From positions 36,398 through 100,397 of the forward strand of contig DRFI01000005.1 of assembly GCA_011050675.1 (NCBI GenBank): a stretch of DNA of 64,000 nt, given 5' to 3'. Under the pieces are notes generated by a model. The model was not told the origin of the DNA. It saw only the letters and a program-made list of their open reading frames with translations, and ran no database searches. Shown here piece after piece: positions 8,428 to 17,285 of the stretch (position 1 is its first letter; each line of letters begins with the position of its first letter). The position numbers were made by a program, and so were the translations under genes. This DNA comes from Maribacter sp. (lineage in GTDB: Bacteria > Bacteroidota > Bacteroidia > Flavobacteriales > Flavobacteriaceae).

Positions 8428-10269
8428 ATGTTTAAATCACAAAATAATTCATCCTTTTCTTTAGATTGGATTAATCAAATTCCATCATCTATTGCTATTA
8501 TTGACACAAATTTTAAGCTAATACGTGCGTCACCAAGATGGCAGGCTAATTATCAACTTGATTTAAACGATATTGAGGGTAAGAATTTTATTGATTTATT
8601 TCCTGAATTATCACAAGAACTACAAGTCCGTTTAAAATATAGTTTAGATGGATTACGCGATATTAAGTTTAAATATAATGCCAAAGATTGTCAATATTCT
8701 TCAAAAAATTCTATTTGGCACCTAAACCCATGGAAAGATGGTTATGGTAATATTATAGGAGTCATTATAAAAGTAGAACCAATTTCGAAAACTCAAGAAC
8801 TTGAAATTGAACTTAATAAGACGAAACTTATTTTAAATCAAAAAAGTTCTGTTGCAAAAATTGGAAGTTGGGATTATGATGTGCAGAATGAAACTTTAAA
8901 TTGGACACCGATTGTAAACAAAATTTATGGGCTGTCTTCAGAATTCAAACCTACACTAGAAAATTCTATTAATTTCTATATTGAAGAATCTCAAGAAATT
9001 ATTAAAAAACTAGTTTCCGAAGCAATAAATTCTGGCAAACCATGGAATGAGAAATTACAGTTAAAAAAATCTGATGGAGAAGTTATATGGGTAAATACCA
9101 TTGGCAGGCCAAAATTTAAAGGGAGTAAATGCACAAGAATAATAGGTACAATTCAAAACATTAATGAAAGCACAATACCGAAGGAAAGTAAAATAGACGA
9201 AATTTTATCTGATTACCCTTTATTTGAAAAAGTACCCTTAGGTATGGCAATTATAGATATAACAACAGGTCATTTTTTAAATGTTAATCAAAACTTCAGT
9301 AAGCTTACATGTTTTGATAAAGAGCATTTTTTAGGTCATAACTTTAAAAAATTCATTAATGATCAAATCAAAAATAAAATTGAAGATTTAAAAAACCAAT
9401 TAAAAGAACACGGTTCTTTTAAACCTATAAAGTGTACTTATAAAAATCAGAAAAATCATAATTTAAATATAAAAGTAACAGGAACTTTAATAGAAGGTAA
9501 AAGTGGTGTTAAGGGTGTTTTATGCACCGTAGAGAATATAACCTTGCAAACTAAACTAGAGAGAAACTTAAAAAACACCATAGCTTCATCAAGAGAGAAA
9601 AATGAGCAACTATTAAATTTTGCACATATGGTTTCTCATAATCTAAAAACGCATGCCACAAATTTTTCGCTATTACTAAATTTCTTAAATGACGAAACTG
9701 GTAAAATACAGCGTAACAAGTACATGAACATGTTATTTAGTGCATCAGATAATTTATCTGAAACTATAAAAGGCTTAAGAGAAATTGTTGCTGTAAAATC
9801 TAGTGTCAACGAAGAAAAGAAACCACTTTCTTTAAATGAAAGCTTATTTGTTGTTGAACAAAATATTGCCGGACTTCTTAAAGAAGCGAATGGAAAAATA
9901 ATTAACGAAATTCCAGAAACCACTGAAGTAAAAGCACTACCCGCCTATCTTAATAGTATTCTAACAAATTGTATTACCAATTCAATTAAATACAGAAGCC
10001 ATGATAAAAAGCCTATTATTATTCTAAGTGTCGAAGAAGATAAAAACTATACCATTTTTAGTATTGAAGATAATGGCTTAGGTATCGATTTAGAAAAGTA
10101 TGGAAAGCAGTTATTTGGTCTTTATAAAACATTTCATAGAAATAAAGACTCTAGAGGTATTGGTCTTTATATCACCAAAAATCAGATGGATGCTATGAAC
10201 GGAAAAATTACCGTAGAAAGCACACCTAACGAAGGAACCACTTTTAGGTTTCATTTCAATAAAAACTAG
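8428..10269 (+). CDS. PAS-domain sensor histidine kinase 1
   Basis: A 613-residue soluble sensor kinase: three PAS-like regions (about residues 10-125, 135-245 with the IGSWDYDVQNETLNW PAS_3-type start, and 262-375), then a phosphoacceptor helix with FAHMVSHNLKTHATN (His404 predicted) and a HATPase domain with N-box ILTNCITNSIKYR, G1 DNGLGIDL and G2 RGIGLYITK. The H-box is the flavobacterial SHNL type rather than SHELRTPL. No transmembrane segment is seen, so it presumably senses a cytoplasmic cue, perhaps through a PAS ligand; the signal is unknown. It is paralogous to the next gene, 114 bp downstream. Confidence 0.88.
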   Translation: MFKSQNNSSFSLDWINQIPSSIAIIDTNFKLIRASPRWQANYQLDLNDIEGKNFIDLFPELSQELQVRLKYSLDGLRDIKFKYNAKDCQYSSKNSIWHLNPWKDGYGNIIGVIIKVEPISKTQELEIELNKTKLILNQKSSVAKIGSWDYDVQNETLNWTPIVNKIYGLSSEFKPTLENSINFYIEESQEIIKKLVSEAINSGKPWNEKLQLKKSDGEVIWVNTIGRPKFKGSKCTRIIGTIQNINESTIPKESKIDEILSDYPLFEKVPLGMAIIDITTGHFLNVNQNFSKLTCFDKEHFLGHNFKKFINDQIKNKIEDLKNQLKEHGSFKPIKCTYKNQKNHNLNIKVTGTLIEGKSGVKGVLCTVENITLQTKLERNLKNTIASSREKNEQLLNFAHMVSHNLKTHATNFSLLLNFLNDETGKIQRNKYMNMLFSASDNLSETIKGLREIVAVKSSVNEEKKPLSLNESLFVVEQNIAGLLKEANGKIINEIPETTEVKALPAYLNSILTNCITNSIKYRSHDKKPIIILSVEEDKNYTIFSIEDNGLGIDLEKYGKQLFGLYKTFHRNKDSRGIGLYITKNQMDAMNGKITVESTPNEGTTFRFHFNKN

Positions 10270-10383
10270 AAAATAATTGATAAAGTAGGTTTTTGAATCT
10301 TTTACAACGTAAATGATAACATTCACAACAATTTTGTAGTAAAATACAGCAATCCATCTAAATTCGTAAGAAATTACATCGGT

Positions 10384-12237
10384 ATGATAAAAGTTCCCCT
10401 AGTATCAAATACCTCGTACATAATTAGACAATTGCCAACACCAACGGCTTTTATAGACACTGATCATAATATTGTTCAGACATCTGACACATGGACGAGT
10501 ATTTTTAATGAAAATGGCGAGAGTTCTAAATCAAAAAGTTTATTTGCGGTTTTTCCGAAATTAAGCCATAAATGGAAAATGGTATTAGACAATTGTTTTA
10601 ATGGTAATCCACAACCAATGGGCATACATCAAGTTATTGACGCTAAGGGTCAAGAGCTATGGTTTGAATGGACAAATGCACCATGGTATGACATGGATGA
10701 GAATATCATAGGGGCAATTATACAATTAAGCAATATTACCGATGCCGTTAACAATGAGCTAGAGCTTAATAAGAAAAATTTACTACTACAACAGCAAACT
10801 GAAATAACCAAAATTGGTAGGTGGGAATATAACATTGTTGACAACCAACTTTTTTGGTGTTCAACAACAAAAGCGATCCATGAAGTACCTGAACATTTTT
10901 CTCCAGATATTGAAAATGCCATCTATTACTTTAAAGAAGGGCATAGCAGAAATGCAATATCCATGGCGCTTTTTGAAGCCCAAAACAATGGAAAGGCTTA
11001 TAGCAACCTAAAGTTGCAAATTATTACAGACACCGGTAAAGAAAAATGGGTAATGGCTGGTGGCAAACCTATTTACAATAAAGGTGAAATGGTTGGTTTA
11101 ATTGGCACCTTTCAAGATATACATGAACAAGTAGAAGCTAGTATTAAAACCATTGATAACGAAAAACTATTAAGAATTTTAATTGATAATTTACCAGTTA
11201 ACGTATATATAAAAGACACCGAATCTAGAAAGGTTCTTATCAACAAAGCCGAATGTGAGTATTTAGGTGTTAAAGATCCAAAAGAAATATTAGGTAAAAC
11301 GGACTTTGAACTTTATCCTTACGAATCAGCTGAGAAATCTAGAGCTGAAGATTTAAGGGTAATGAAAACTTTAAAACCAGTAATAGGAAAAGAAACGGTA
11401 AATACTAGATTAAATGGTAAGCAAACTTCTTTTCTAAGTTCTAAAATACCATTACTAAATAATAAAGGTATTGCATATGGTCTAGTGGGTATTAGTTTAG
11501 ATATATCCAAATTAAAAGAAAAGGAAAAAGAGCTCAGAAATATTATAAACATTGCATCGGTTCAAAATAAAAAACTTTTGAACTTTGCTCATATTGTTTC
11601 TCATAATCTACGTTCACATTCCGCAAATTTTTCTATGCTCTTAAACTTTTTAGAAAGTGAAAAGGATGAAGATGAAAAGAAGAATATTATAGAAATGCTA
11701 ACTCAAGCTTCAAATAATTTATTAGAAACTTTAGATAATCTAAATGAAGTGGTTTCTATTAACACAAATACAAACATAGAGATCACGGAAATTAACTTAA
11801 ATGATAAGGTATTAGATGCGAGTCAAAATTTATCGGCCTTTATCTCTAACAGCAAGGCTAAAATTGAAAACAACATTCCGGCAGATTTCAAAGTGAAGTC
11901 TGTACCGGCATATTTAGACAGTATTTTAACTAACTTTATCACAAACGCTGTAAAGTACAGAGATCCTGAACGAGAATCACTTGTTGTACTTAGCGCCGAA
12001 AAGAAAGGTGATTATTCTATACTAACCATTGCTGACAACGGCCTTGGCATAGACTTAAAAAAATATGGTGAAAAATTATTCGGTATGTATAAAACCTTTC
12101 ATGACCATAAAGATGCCAGAGGTATTGGTTTATATCTTACTAAAAATCAAATTGATGCCATGAACGGTAAGGTTGAAGTAGTCAGTGAAATAGGAAAAGG
12201 AACAGAATTTAAAATTTTCTTTAATGAAAAAAATTAG
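10384..12237 (+). CDS. PAS-domain sensor histidine kinase 2
   Basis: A 617-residue paralogue of the preceding kinase with the same order: PAS regions at about 10-125, 135-245 (IGRWEYNIVDNQLFW) and 262-385 (a typical PAS with NLPVNVYIKDTESRKVLINKA), the H-box FAHIVSHNLRSHSAN (His407), and HATPase motifs ILTNFITNAVKYR, DNGLGIDL and RGIGLYLTK. No transmembrane segment or signal peptide is visible. Its 3' end overlaps the response regulator by 14 bp, so translational coupling is likely and these two are the best partner pair. The tandem pair probably arose by duplication. Confidence 0.88.
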   Translation: MIKVPLVSNTSYIIRQLPTPTAFIDTDHNIVQTSDTWTSIFNENGESSKSKSLFAVFPKLSHKWKMVLDNCFNGNPQPMGIHQVIDAKGQELWFEWTNAPWYDMDENIIGAIIQLSNITDAVNNELELNKKNLLLQQQTEITKIGRWEYNIVDNQLFWCSTTKAIHEVPEHFSPDIENAIYYFKEGHSRNAISMALFEAQNNGKAYSNLKLQIITDTGKEKWVMAGGKPIYNKGEMVGLIGTFQDIHEQVEASIKTIDNEKLLRILIDNLPVNVYIKDTESRKVLINKAECEYLGVKDPKEILGKTDFELYPYESAEKSRAEDLRVMKTLKPVIGKETVNTRLNGKQTSFLSSKIPLLNNKGIAYGLVGISLDISKLKEKEKELRNIINIASVQNKKLLNFAHIVSHNLRSHSANFSMLLNFLESEKDEDEKKNIIEMLTQASNNLLETLDNLNEVVSINTNTNIEITEINLNDKVLDASQNLSAFISNSKAKIENNIPADFKVKSVPAYLDSILTNFITNAVKYRDPERESLVVLSAEKKGDYSILTIADNGLGIDLKKYGEKLFGMYKTFHDHKDARGIGLYLTKNQIDAMNGKVEVVSEIGKGTEFKIFFNEKN

Positions 12238-12628
12238 TGATATCACTATAATTGATGACGACGCTATTACAGTGTTCGGTCTACGTAAATTAATATCTTC
12301 TAGCGTTGAATGTAATTCAATTGAATCTTATGCCAATGGTAAAATTGCCATAGATGCTCTAACAGATTTTTTTAATAATGACCATCAAATACCGCAAATA
12401 ATATTCTTGGATATTAATATGCCAATTATGGATGGATGGGAGTTTTTAGAAGCTTTTCTTGAACTTCCAATTAAAGAAAGAATAAGAATAAATATAGTAA
12501 CCTCTTCTATTGATCCTCGTGATCAAAAACAATGGGAATTTTTTAAGAGTAAAAGTCATCACTTAATTACTTTTAATCAAAAGCCCATTGATAGAAATAC
12601 AATAACAGAAATAACTCAAGTATCGTAA
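12224..12628 (+). CDS. Single-domain response regulator
   Basis: A 134-residue receiver domain without an output domain. Acidic pocket residues lie in IIDDDA (about residues 9-13), the phosphoacceptor is Asp63 in FLDINMPIMDGWEFL, a Thr/Ser switch is in NIVTSS, and the conserved Lys is in FNQKPI (about 120). Such stand-alone receivers often act in phosphorelays or by protein-protein contact. It starts inside the last codons of the second PAS kinase (14-bp overlap), making that kinase its likely phosphodonor. No DNA-binding domain is present. Confidence 0.9.
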   Translation: MKKISDITIIDDDAITVFGLRKLISSSVECNSIESYANGKIAIDALTDFFNNDHQIPQIIFLDINMPIMDGWEFLEAFLELPIKERIRINIVTSSIDPRDQKQWEFFKSKSHHLITFNQKPIDRNTITEITQVS

Positions 12629-12694
12629 GCTTTGAAGTAATCATTATTTTTACAATCAATTACTGGCATCTATAGCCACTATAATTGTTTGTAA

Positions 12695-14437
12695 ATGAAA
12701 ACGCCATTATTTTTATTATCGGTTCTTCTACTAGTCTCTTGTCAAGATAAAGTTGAAAACACTAAAACCGATTTCCCCACTCCCTTTGAAATATCCGACA
12801 AGACAGAAACTGCCACTTATGATCAAGTAATTGACTTTTACATAAAACTGTCCAAAGAGTTTTCTACAATTAACATACAGACTATTGGATCTACAGACAG
12901 TGGCAAACCACTTCATGTAGTAACCTATAGTGCAAAAGGTGATTTTGATTTTAAAAAATTAAGCAAGGATAATACCATGATGCTCATTAATAATGGTATT
13001 CACCCTGGTGAAAGTGATGGAATAGATGCTACCATGTTGCTTTTTCGTGATTTAGCAAGTAATGAAATAGACACCCCTAAAGAAACTATTATTTCTACAA
13101 TACCAATTTACAATATTGGTGGCGCATTAAACAGAAATAGTACTTCTAGAGCCAACCAGAACGGACCTGTTGAATATGGTTTTAGAGGTAATGCTAAAAA
13201 TTATGATCTTAACAGGGATTTTATCAAAACTGACACCAAAAACGCAGCAACCTTTGCTGAAATATTTCATCTTATAAATCCTGATGTATTTATTGACAAC
13301 CATGTTAGTAATGGTGCCGATTACCAATATACACTAACACACCTTTTCACACAACATAACAAACTTGGTGGGGAATTAGGAGACTATGTTCATACAGCAT
13401 TAATGCCTCAATTACAAGATTCACTTTCCAATTCCGGATGGGATATTACACCTTATGTAAATGTATTTAATTCCCCGCCTGAAAATGGTTTTCAGCAATT
13501 TATGGACCATCCAAGATATTCTACTGGTTATACCACATTGTGGAATACTGTTGGGATGATGGTAGAAACACATATGCTAAAACCTTATGAAAAGCGCGTT
13601 GATGGCACCTACGAACTCATGCGTAAAATGATTGCAATCACAGAAAAAGATGGAAATGAAATTAGAACTATGCGAGACGCTACTTTTGCATCTGTAGACA
13701 ATAAAGAATACTACATTACAGCTTGGAAAATAGATTCTACAAAAGCTTCTAATTACCTATTTAAAGGATATAAAGTAGATACCATAACCAGTGAAATCAC
13801 AGGCTTCAAACGCCTAAAATATAACCGAGACATACCTATAGAAATAGAGGTTGAATATAAAGATTTCTATACTCCGTCAGATTCTGTAAGAGTTCCAAAA
13901 GCATATGTTTTTGGGAAGCAGTGGCAAAATATAATTAGCAAACTTGACATAAATAAGATCACTTATACTATACTTCAGAAAGACTCCGTAATTAATGTAG
14001 AGTCTTATAAAATAGATAAATACGACACGTATAGTTCACCTTATGAAGGTCATTACCCTCATTACAACACATCCATAAATTCAAAAAATATCTCAAAAGA
14101 GTTTAAGACAGGAGATATTATAATACCTACAAACCAACCAGGTTTTAGATATCTCTTAGAAACTTTAGAACCATCTACAATAGATTCGTTTTTTAACTGG
14201 AATTTCTTTGACACCATACTTCAACAAAAAGAAGGTTTCTCCCCTTATGTTTTTGAAGACACAGCTCTTGAAATGCTGAAAAACGATTCTATTTTAAAAA
14301 AAGAATTTGAAAATGAAAAGAAACTGAATTCAGATCTTAATGATAACTGGTATCAACAGCTAGACTGGCTCTTTAAACGAAGTTCTTTATACGAGGAAGC
14401 TCATTTACAATACCCTGTCTTTAGAATCATGAATTAA
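12695..14437 (+). CDS. M14-family zinc carboxypeptidase, lipoprotein
   Basis: A 580-residue secreted metallopeptidase. The N-terminus is a lipoprotein signal (LSVLLLVSCQDK, Cys16), suggesting anchoring to a membrane facing the periplasm or surface. Zinc ligands follow the M14 pattern: HPGES with His103 and Glu106, then His203 in IDNHVSNGADYQYT. The probable catalytic Glu is Glu291 in GMMVETHM. A C-terminal extension of about 270 residues has no motif I recognise. Most likely it trims C-terminal residues from peptides or cell-wall peptides. It ends 2 bp from the convergent NUDIX gene. Confidence 0.85.
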   Translation: MKTPLFLLSVLLLVSCQDKVENTKTDFPTPFEISDKTETATYDQVIDFYIKLSKEFSTINIQTIGSTDSGKPLHVVTYSAKGDFDFKKLSKDNTMMLINNGIHPGESDGIDATMLLFRDLASNEIDTPKETIISTIPIYNIGGALNRNSTSRANQNGPVEYGFRGNAKNYDLNRDFIKTDTKNAATFAEIFHLINPDVFIDNHVSNGADYQYTLTHLFTQHNKLGGELGDYVHTALMPQLQDSLSNSGWDITPYVNVFNSPPENGFQQFMDHPRYSTGYTTLWNTVGMMVETHMLKPYEKRVDGTYELMRKMIAITEKDGNEIRTMRDATFASVDNKEYYITAWKIDSTKASNYLFKGYKVDTITSEITGFKRLKYNRDIPIEIEVEYKDFYTPSDSVRVPKAYVFGKQWQNIISKLDINKITYTILQKDSVINVESYKIDKYDTYSSPYEGHYPHYNTSINSKNISKEFKTGDIIIPTNQPGFRYLLETLEPSTIDSFFNWNFFDTILQQKEGFSPYVFEDTALEMLKNDSILKKEFENEKKLNSDLNDNWYQQLDWLFKRSSLYEEAHLQYPVFRIMN

Positions 14438-14439
14438 GA

Positions 14440-15030
14440 CTAAGCTTCGTGAAATAAAATTTTAATATTTATATATGAATTTTGCAGGGCTTTCTTAATC
14501 TTAGCTGGACCTTTCCATTTAACTTTAAAAATGCCCTCCTTTTTTTCTGGTTTTAATTTACCATCAAATTCAGTACTCATTGCATACCAATGAACTTGCT
14601 TAAGTTTATTAATCCCGTTATGCTTAAAAACATGGTAAGTAGTTTGCAGGTAATTATCGATTTTAAGACCCGTTACTCCCGTTTCTTCCTCAACCTCACG
14701 AATAGCACATTCCTCTATAGTTTCGCCTTTATCTAGCTTTCCCTTAGGTAAATCCCATTTGTCATTTCTATAAATAAAAAGGACTTTTCCTTCTTTATTC
14801 GTAACTACACCGCCGGCGGCACTAACCAAAGGAATTTCTTTAGTAAACTTATCTAAAATCTCACTGCCGTTTGGGTGGTAAATGAACGCTTCTTCCAACT
14901 TCCCCTTCTTCAAAGAACTTATTGCCTCTTGTACAGATTCCTTTTTTAGCGAAAAATACTCTCCGTTTGTAGTATCAGAGAGTTTATTTGTTAAAATCAA
15001 AGGCAATTCATTAACAAAAACTTTATACAT
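14440..15030 (-). CDS. NUDIX hydrolase
   Basis: A 196-residue protein with a complete NUDIX box GKLDKGETIEECAIREVEEE (about residues 107-126), which binds Mg2+ and hydrolyses a nucleoside-diphosphate-linked substrate. About 70 residues precede the NUDIX domain (YKVFVNELPLILTNKL onward), a flavobacterial extension of unknown role. The ATG at 15030 was chosen over 15057 and 15039 because the family N-terminus MYKVFVN begins there and because it avoids overlap with the divergent pyrE start at 15038. Only 7 bp separate the two start codons. The substrate is not predictable from sequence. Confidence 0.85.
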   Translation of the reverse strand: MYKVFVNELPLILTNKLSDTTNGEYFSLKKESVQEAISSLKKGKLEEAFIYHPNGSEILDKFTKEIPLVSAAGGVVTNKEGKVLFIYRNDKWDLPKGKLDKGETIEECAIREVEEETGVTGLKIDNYLQTTYHVFKHNGINKLKQVHWYAMSTEFDGKLKPEKKEGIFKVKWKGPAKIKKALQNSYINIKILFHEA

Positions 15031-15033
15031 TTG
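15026..15033 (+). promoter_or_regulatory. -7 element of pyrE overlapping the NUDIX start
   Basis: TACATTTG, an exact TAnnTTTG match, ends 4 nt before the pyrE ATG and overlaps the divergent NUDIX start codon (15028-15030). It predicts a leaderless pyrE mRNA. No good -33 TTG is found at standard spacing. Confidence 0.45.
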
Positions 15034-15037
15034 CGTC

Positions 15038-15682
15038 ATGGTTTTAGACAAAAACACTGCAAAAAAAACAGCAGAGCTTCTCCTGCAAATTAATGCAATA
15101 AAATTGAAACCGGAAAATCCTTTTACATGGGCTTCCGGTTGGAAATCTCCAATATATTGCGATAACAGAATTTTACTTTCTTATCCAATCATTCGAAACT
15201 ACATTCGAGATGAAATGGCAAAGCAGGTAGAACAATTATATGGCAAGCCAGATTGCATTGTTGGTGTAGCTACTGGAGCAATAGGAATAGGCGCGTTGGT
15301 CGCCGACAAACTTAATCTACCATTTGTTTATGTTAGACCTGAACCTAAATCTCATGGTCGACAAAATCAAATTGAGGGTCATCTTGAAGCAAACCAAACA
15401 GTGGTTGTTATAGAAGACTTGATAAGTACAGGCAAGAGTAGTTTAAATGCTGTTGATGCTTTAAGGGCTATAGATGCTAATGTAAAAGGCATGTTGGCTG
15501 TATTTACTTATGGTTTTGAAACTGCCACCAATAATTTTAAGGAGAAAAATACAGAATTGCACACCTTAAGTAGTTATGAGTATTTAATTGAACAAGCTTC
15601 AGATACCGGCTATGTAAAAGACGAGCAGTTATTAACATTAATGGAGTGGAGGAAAGATCCTTCTCAATGGACAAATAAATAA
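15038..15682 (+). CDS. pyrE: Orotate phosphoribosyltransferase
   Basis: A 214-residue enzyme of de novo pyrimidine synthesis (orotate + PRPP to orotidine 5'-phosphate). Visible signatures are FTWASGWKSPIYCDNR (about residues 28-43), VGVATGAIGIGALVAD, YVRPEPKSHGRQNQIEG (the catalytic mobile loop) and the PRPP-binding VVVIEDLISTGKSS. The start at 15038 (MVLDKNTAKK) gives the normal family length; the reading frame is open 156 bp further upstream but that part overlaps the NUDIX gene. An SRPBCC protein gene follows after 2 bp, so they are co-transcribed. Confidence 0.95.
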   Translation: MVLDKNTAKKTAELLLQINAIKLKPENPFTWASGWKSPIYCDNRILLSYPIIRNYIRDEMAKQVEQLYGKPDCIVGVATGAIGIGALVADKLNLPFVYVRPEPKSHGRQNQIEGHLEANQTVVVIEDLISTGKSSLNAVDALRAIDANVKGMLAVFTYGFETATNNFKEKNTELHTLSSYEYLIEQASDTGYVKDEQLLTLMEWRKDPSQWTNK

Positions 15683-15684
15683 TT

Positions 15685-16077
15685 ATGCTTATAGAAACAC
15701 CAAAAGCACACGTATCTAAAAGTAAAGAAGATACTTTTAAGTTTTTAAACGATTTAGCTAACTTTAGACAGTTAATGCCTGAAAATATTGACAAATTTGA
15801 AGTTTTAAACGAGAATAGATTTCTTTTTGCTTTAAAAGGTATGCCAGAAATAGTATTGGAGAAAAAAGACCAAACTCCGTTCACCCAACTTGTTTTAGGC
15901 GCTGCTAGCGAAAAATTACCGTTTACACTAACTGCAAATATTGAGGAAGTAGAAAGCGATAAAAGTGAAGTAGTTTTAAGTTTTACAGGCGAATTCAATG
16001 CTATGATGGCAATGATGATAAAAAAGCCTATCACGAATTTCGTTAACACCCTTTCTACAAATTTGGAAAAAATTTAA
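15685..16077 (+). CDS. SRPBCC-fold protein next to pyrE
   Basis: A 130-residue protein that looks like a small START/Bet v 1-like (SRPBCC) ligand-binding fold: ETPKAHVSKSKEDTFKFLNDLANFRQLMP at the start, a central run of alternating strands, and a long C-terminal helix with NAMMAMMIKKPITNFVNTLSTNLEKI. The ligand is unknown. It starts 2 bp after pyrE and overlaps the convergent birA stop by 4 bp. A 170-residue antisense frame over it (15537-16049) is a shadow. Confidence 0.75.
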   Translation: MLIETPKAHVSKSKEDTFKFLNDLANFRQLMPENIDKFEVLNENRFLFALKGMPEIVLEKKDQTPFTQLVLGAASEKLPFTLTANIEEVESDKSEVVLSFTGEFNAMMAMMIKKPITNFVNTLSTNLEKI

Positions 16078-16805
16078 TACTGAAGCTGGATTTCTTTTAA
16101 TCCAAATTCATGAATTTTACCATCTTTTAGTGTTACCATCAACATGCCGTTGATGGTAACACCAACTATTACGCCTGTAATTAATTTTTCATCAGGCAGC
16201 ATAAAGCTACAATACTCTCCTTTTCTAAACATTCTAGAATGATACTGTTCAAATAGTTCTTTTTCTAAAGAAGCCATTGGTCTATTTAGTTGTTCATGTA
16301 ATTTTTCAATCAATGAATAAAATACAGAATCCAAATCAAAATCGTGACCAATAATTAATTTTAAAGAGGATGCATGTGGAGCATTTTTAAAAGTAGTTTG
16401 GTTAACATTTAGTCCAAAACCGATTATACTTCTTTTAATTTGTGAGCCAGAAATAATATTTTCAATTAATATACCGCCTATTTTAGATTTACCTGACAGA
16501 ATGTCGTTAGGCCATTTTATAGACAAATCGGGAACTCTTAAGTCATTTAAACTATCAATTATAGCCAAAGAAACGGTCATACTTACCAAAAACAACTTAT
16601 TGATAGGCACGTCCAAATCCTTTTTCAATAAGCTGATTGCTAGATTTTTATAAGGTTCCGATTCCCACTTAGCATTTAATTGACCTCTACCTAAGGTCTG
16701 ATTTTGGGTAGTAACAATAGTAAAGTCTTCTAATTCTTTTTGCTGTAATAATTCTTTTAAATGAGTATTTGTAGACCCCGTGGCATCAAGTTTGATTATT
16801 TGCAT
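16074..16805 (-). CDS. birA: Biotin--[acetyl-CoA-carboxylase] ligase
   Basis: A 243-residue ligase that activates biotin as biotinyl-5'-AMP and transfers it to the biotin carboxyl carrier protein. The core motif GRGQLNAKWES (about residues 39-49) corresponds to the GRGRRGRxW biotinyl-AMP loop, followed by SIKWPNDIL and KIGGILIE (about 97-115). There is no N-terminal helix-turn-helix, so this is the monofunctional type and not a bio-operon repressor. It is divergent from rsfS (93 bp apart). Confidence 0.93.
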   Translation of the reverse strand: MQIIKLDATGSTNTHLKELLQQKELEDFTIVTTQNQTLGRGQLNAKWESEPYKNLAISLLKKDLDVPINKLFLVSMTVSLAIIDSLNDLRVPDLSIKWPNDILSGKSKIGGILIENIISGSQIKRSIIGFGLNVNQTTFKNAPHASSLKLIIGHDFDLDSVFYSLIEKLHEQLNRPMASLEKELFEQYHSRMFRKGEYCSFMLPDEKLITGVIVGVTINGMLMVTLKDGKIHEFGLKEIQLQY

Positions 16806-16871
16806 TTACAGTACTTATTGTGAATCTTTAATGTATTGTTAAAAACTAGACCTAAAAGAACAAAAAAATAA

Positions 16872-16879
16872 TAACTTTG
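16872..16879 (+). promoter_or_regulatory. -7 element for the rsfS-ftsH-... operon
   Basis: TAACTTTG, an exact TAnnTTTG match, 19 bp before the rsfS ATG in the birA-rsfS divergent gap. No -33 TTG lies at the usual distance. Confidence 0.5.
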
Positions 16880-16898
16880 TAAAAATTAAAATTTTTGA

Positions 16899-17273
16899 AT
16901 GCAGGAAAGTAAATTTAGCAACGATGAGTTAATTGCATTAATAATACAGGGAATTGACGAAGTAAAGGGTCACAACATCAATCTTTTAGACTTAAGAGAA
17001 ATTGAGAATACAGTTTGTGATTACTTCATAATTTGTAACGGTACTTCCAATACGCATGTAAATGCGATCGTAGGTTCTATCCAAAAAACAGTAAGTAAAG
17101 CGATTCAAGACAAACCTTGGCACGTAGAGGGTGAGGACAATGCCGAATGGGTATTAATGGACTATGTAAATGTAGTAGTTCATGTATTCCAAAAGCAAGT
17201 TCGAGAATTTTACGACATTGAAGGTCTGTGGGGAGATGCGAAATTCACAACAATAGAAAGTAGCGTAAATTAA
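16899..17273 (+). CDS. rsfS: Ribosomal silencing factor RsfS
   Basis: A 124-residue protein of the RsfS/Iojap family, which binds ribosomal protein uL14 and blocks subunit joining when nutrients are scarce. Family motifs are NLLDLREIENTVCDYFIICNGTSNTHV (about residues 23-49) and the C-terminal WVLMDYVNVVVHVFQKQVREFYDIEGLW (about 86-113). Length is normal. It is the first gene of a dense plus-strand run; ftsH begins 12 bp later. Confidence 0.95.
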   Translation: MQESKFSNDELIALIIQGIDEVKGHNINLLDLREIENTVCDYFIICNGTSNTHVNAIVGSIQKTVSKAIQDKPWHVEGEDNAEWVLMDYVNVVVHVFQKQVREFYDIEGLWGDAKFTTIESSVN

Positions 17274-17285
17274 TAAAAAAATATA

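Noticed and set aside
15537..16049. 170-codon minus-strand frame over pyrE and the SRPBCC gene
   Set aside because: Both genes on the plus strand have clear family sequence; the antisense frame has none.
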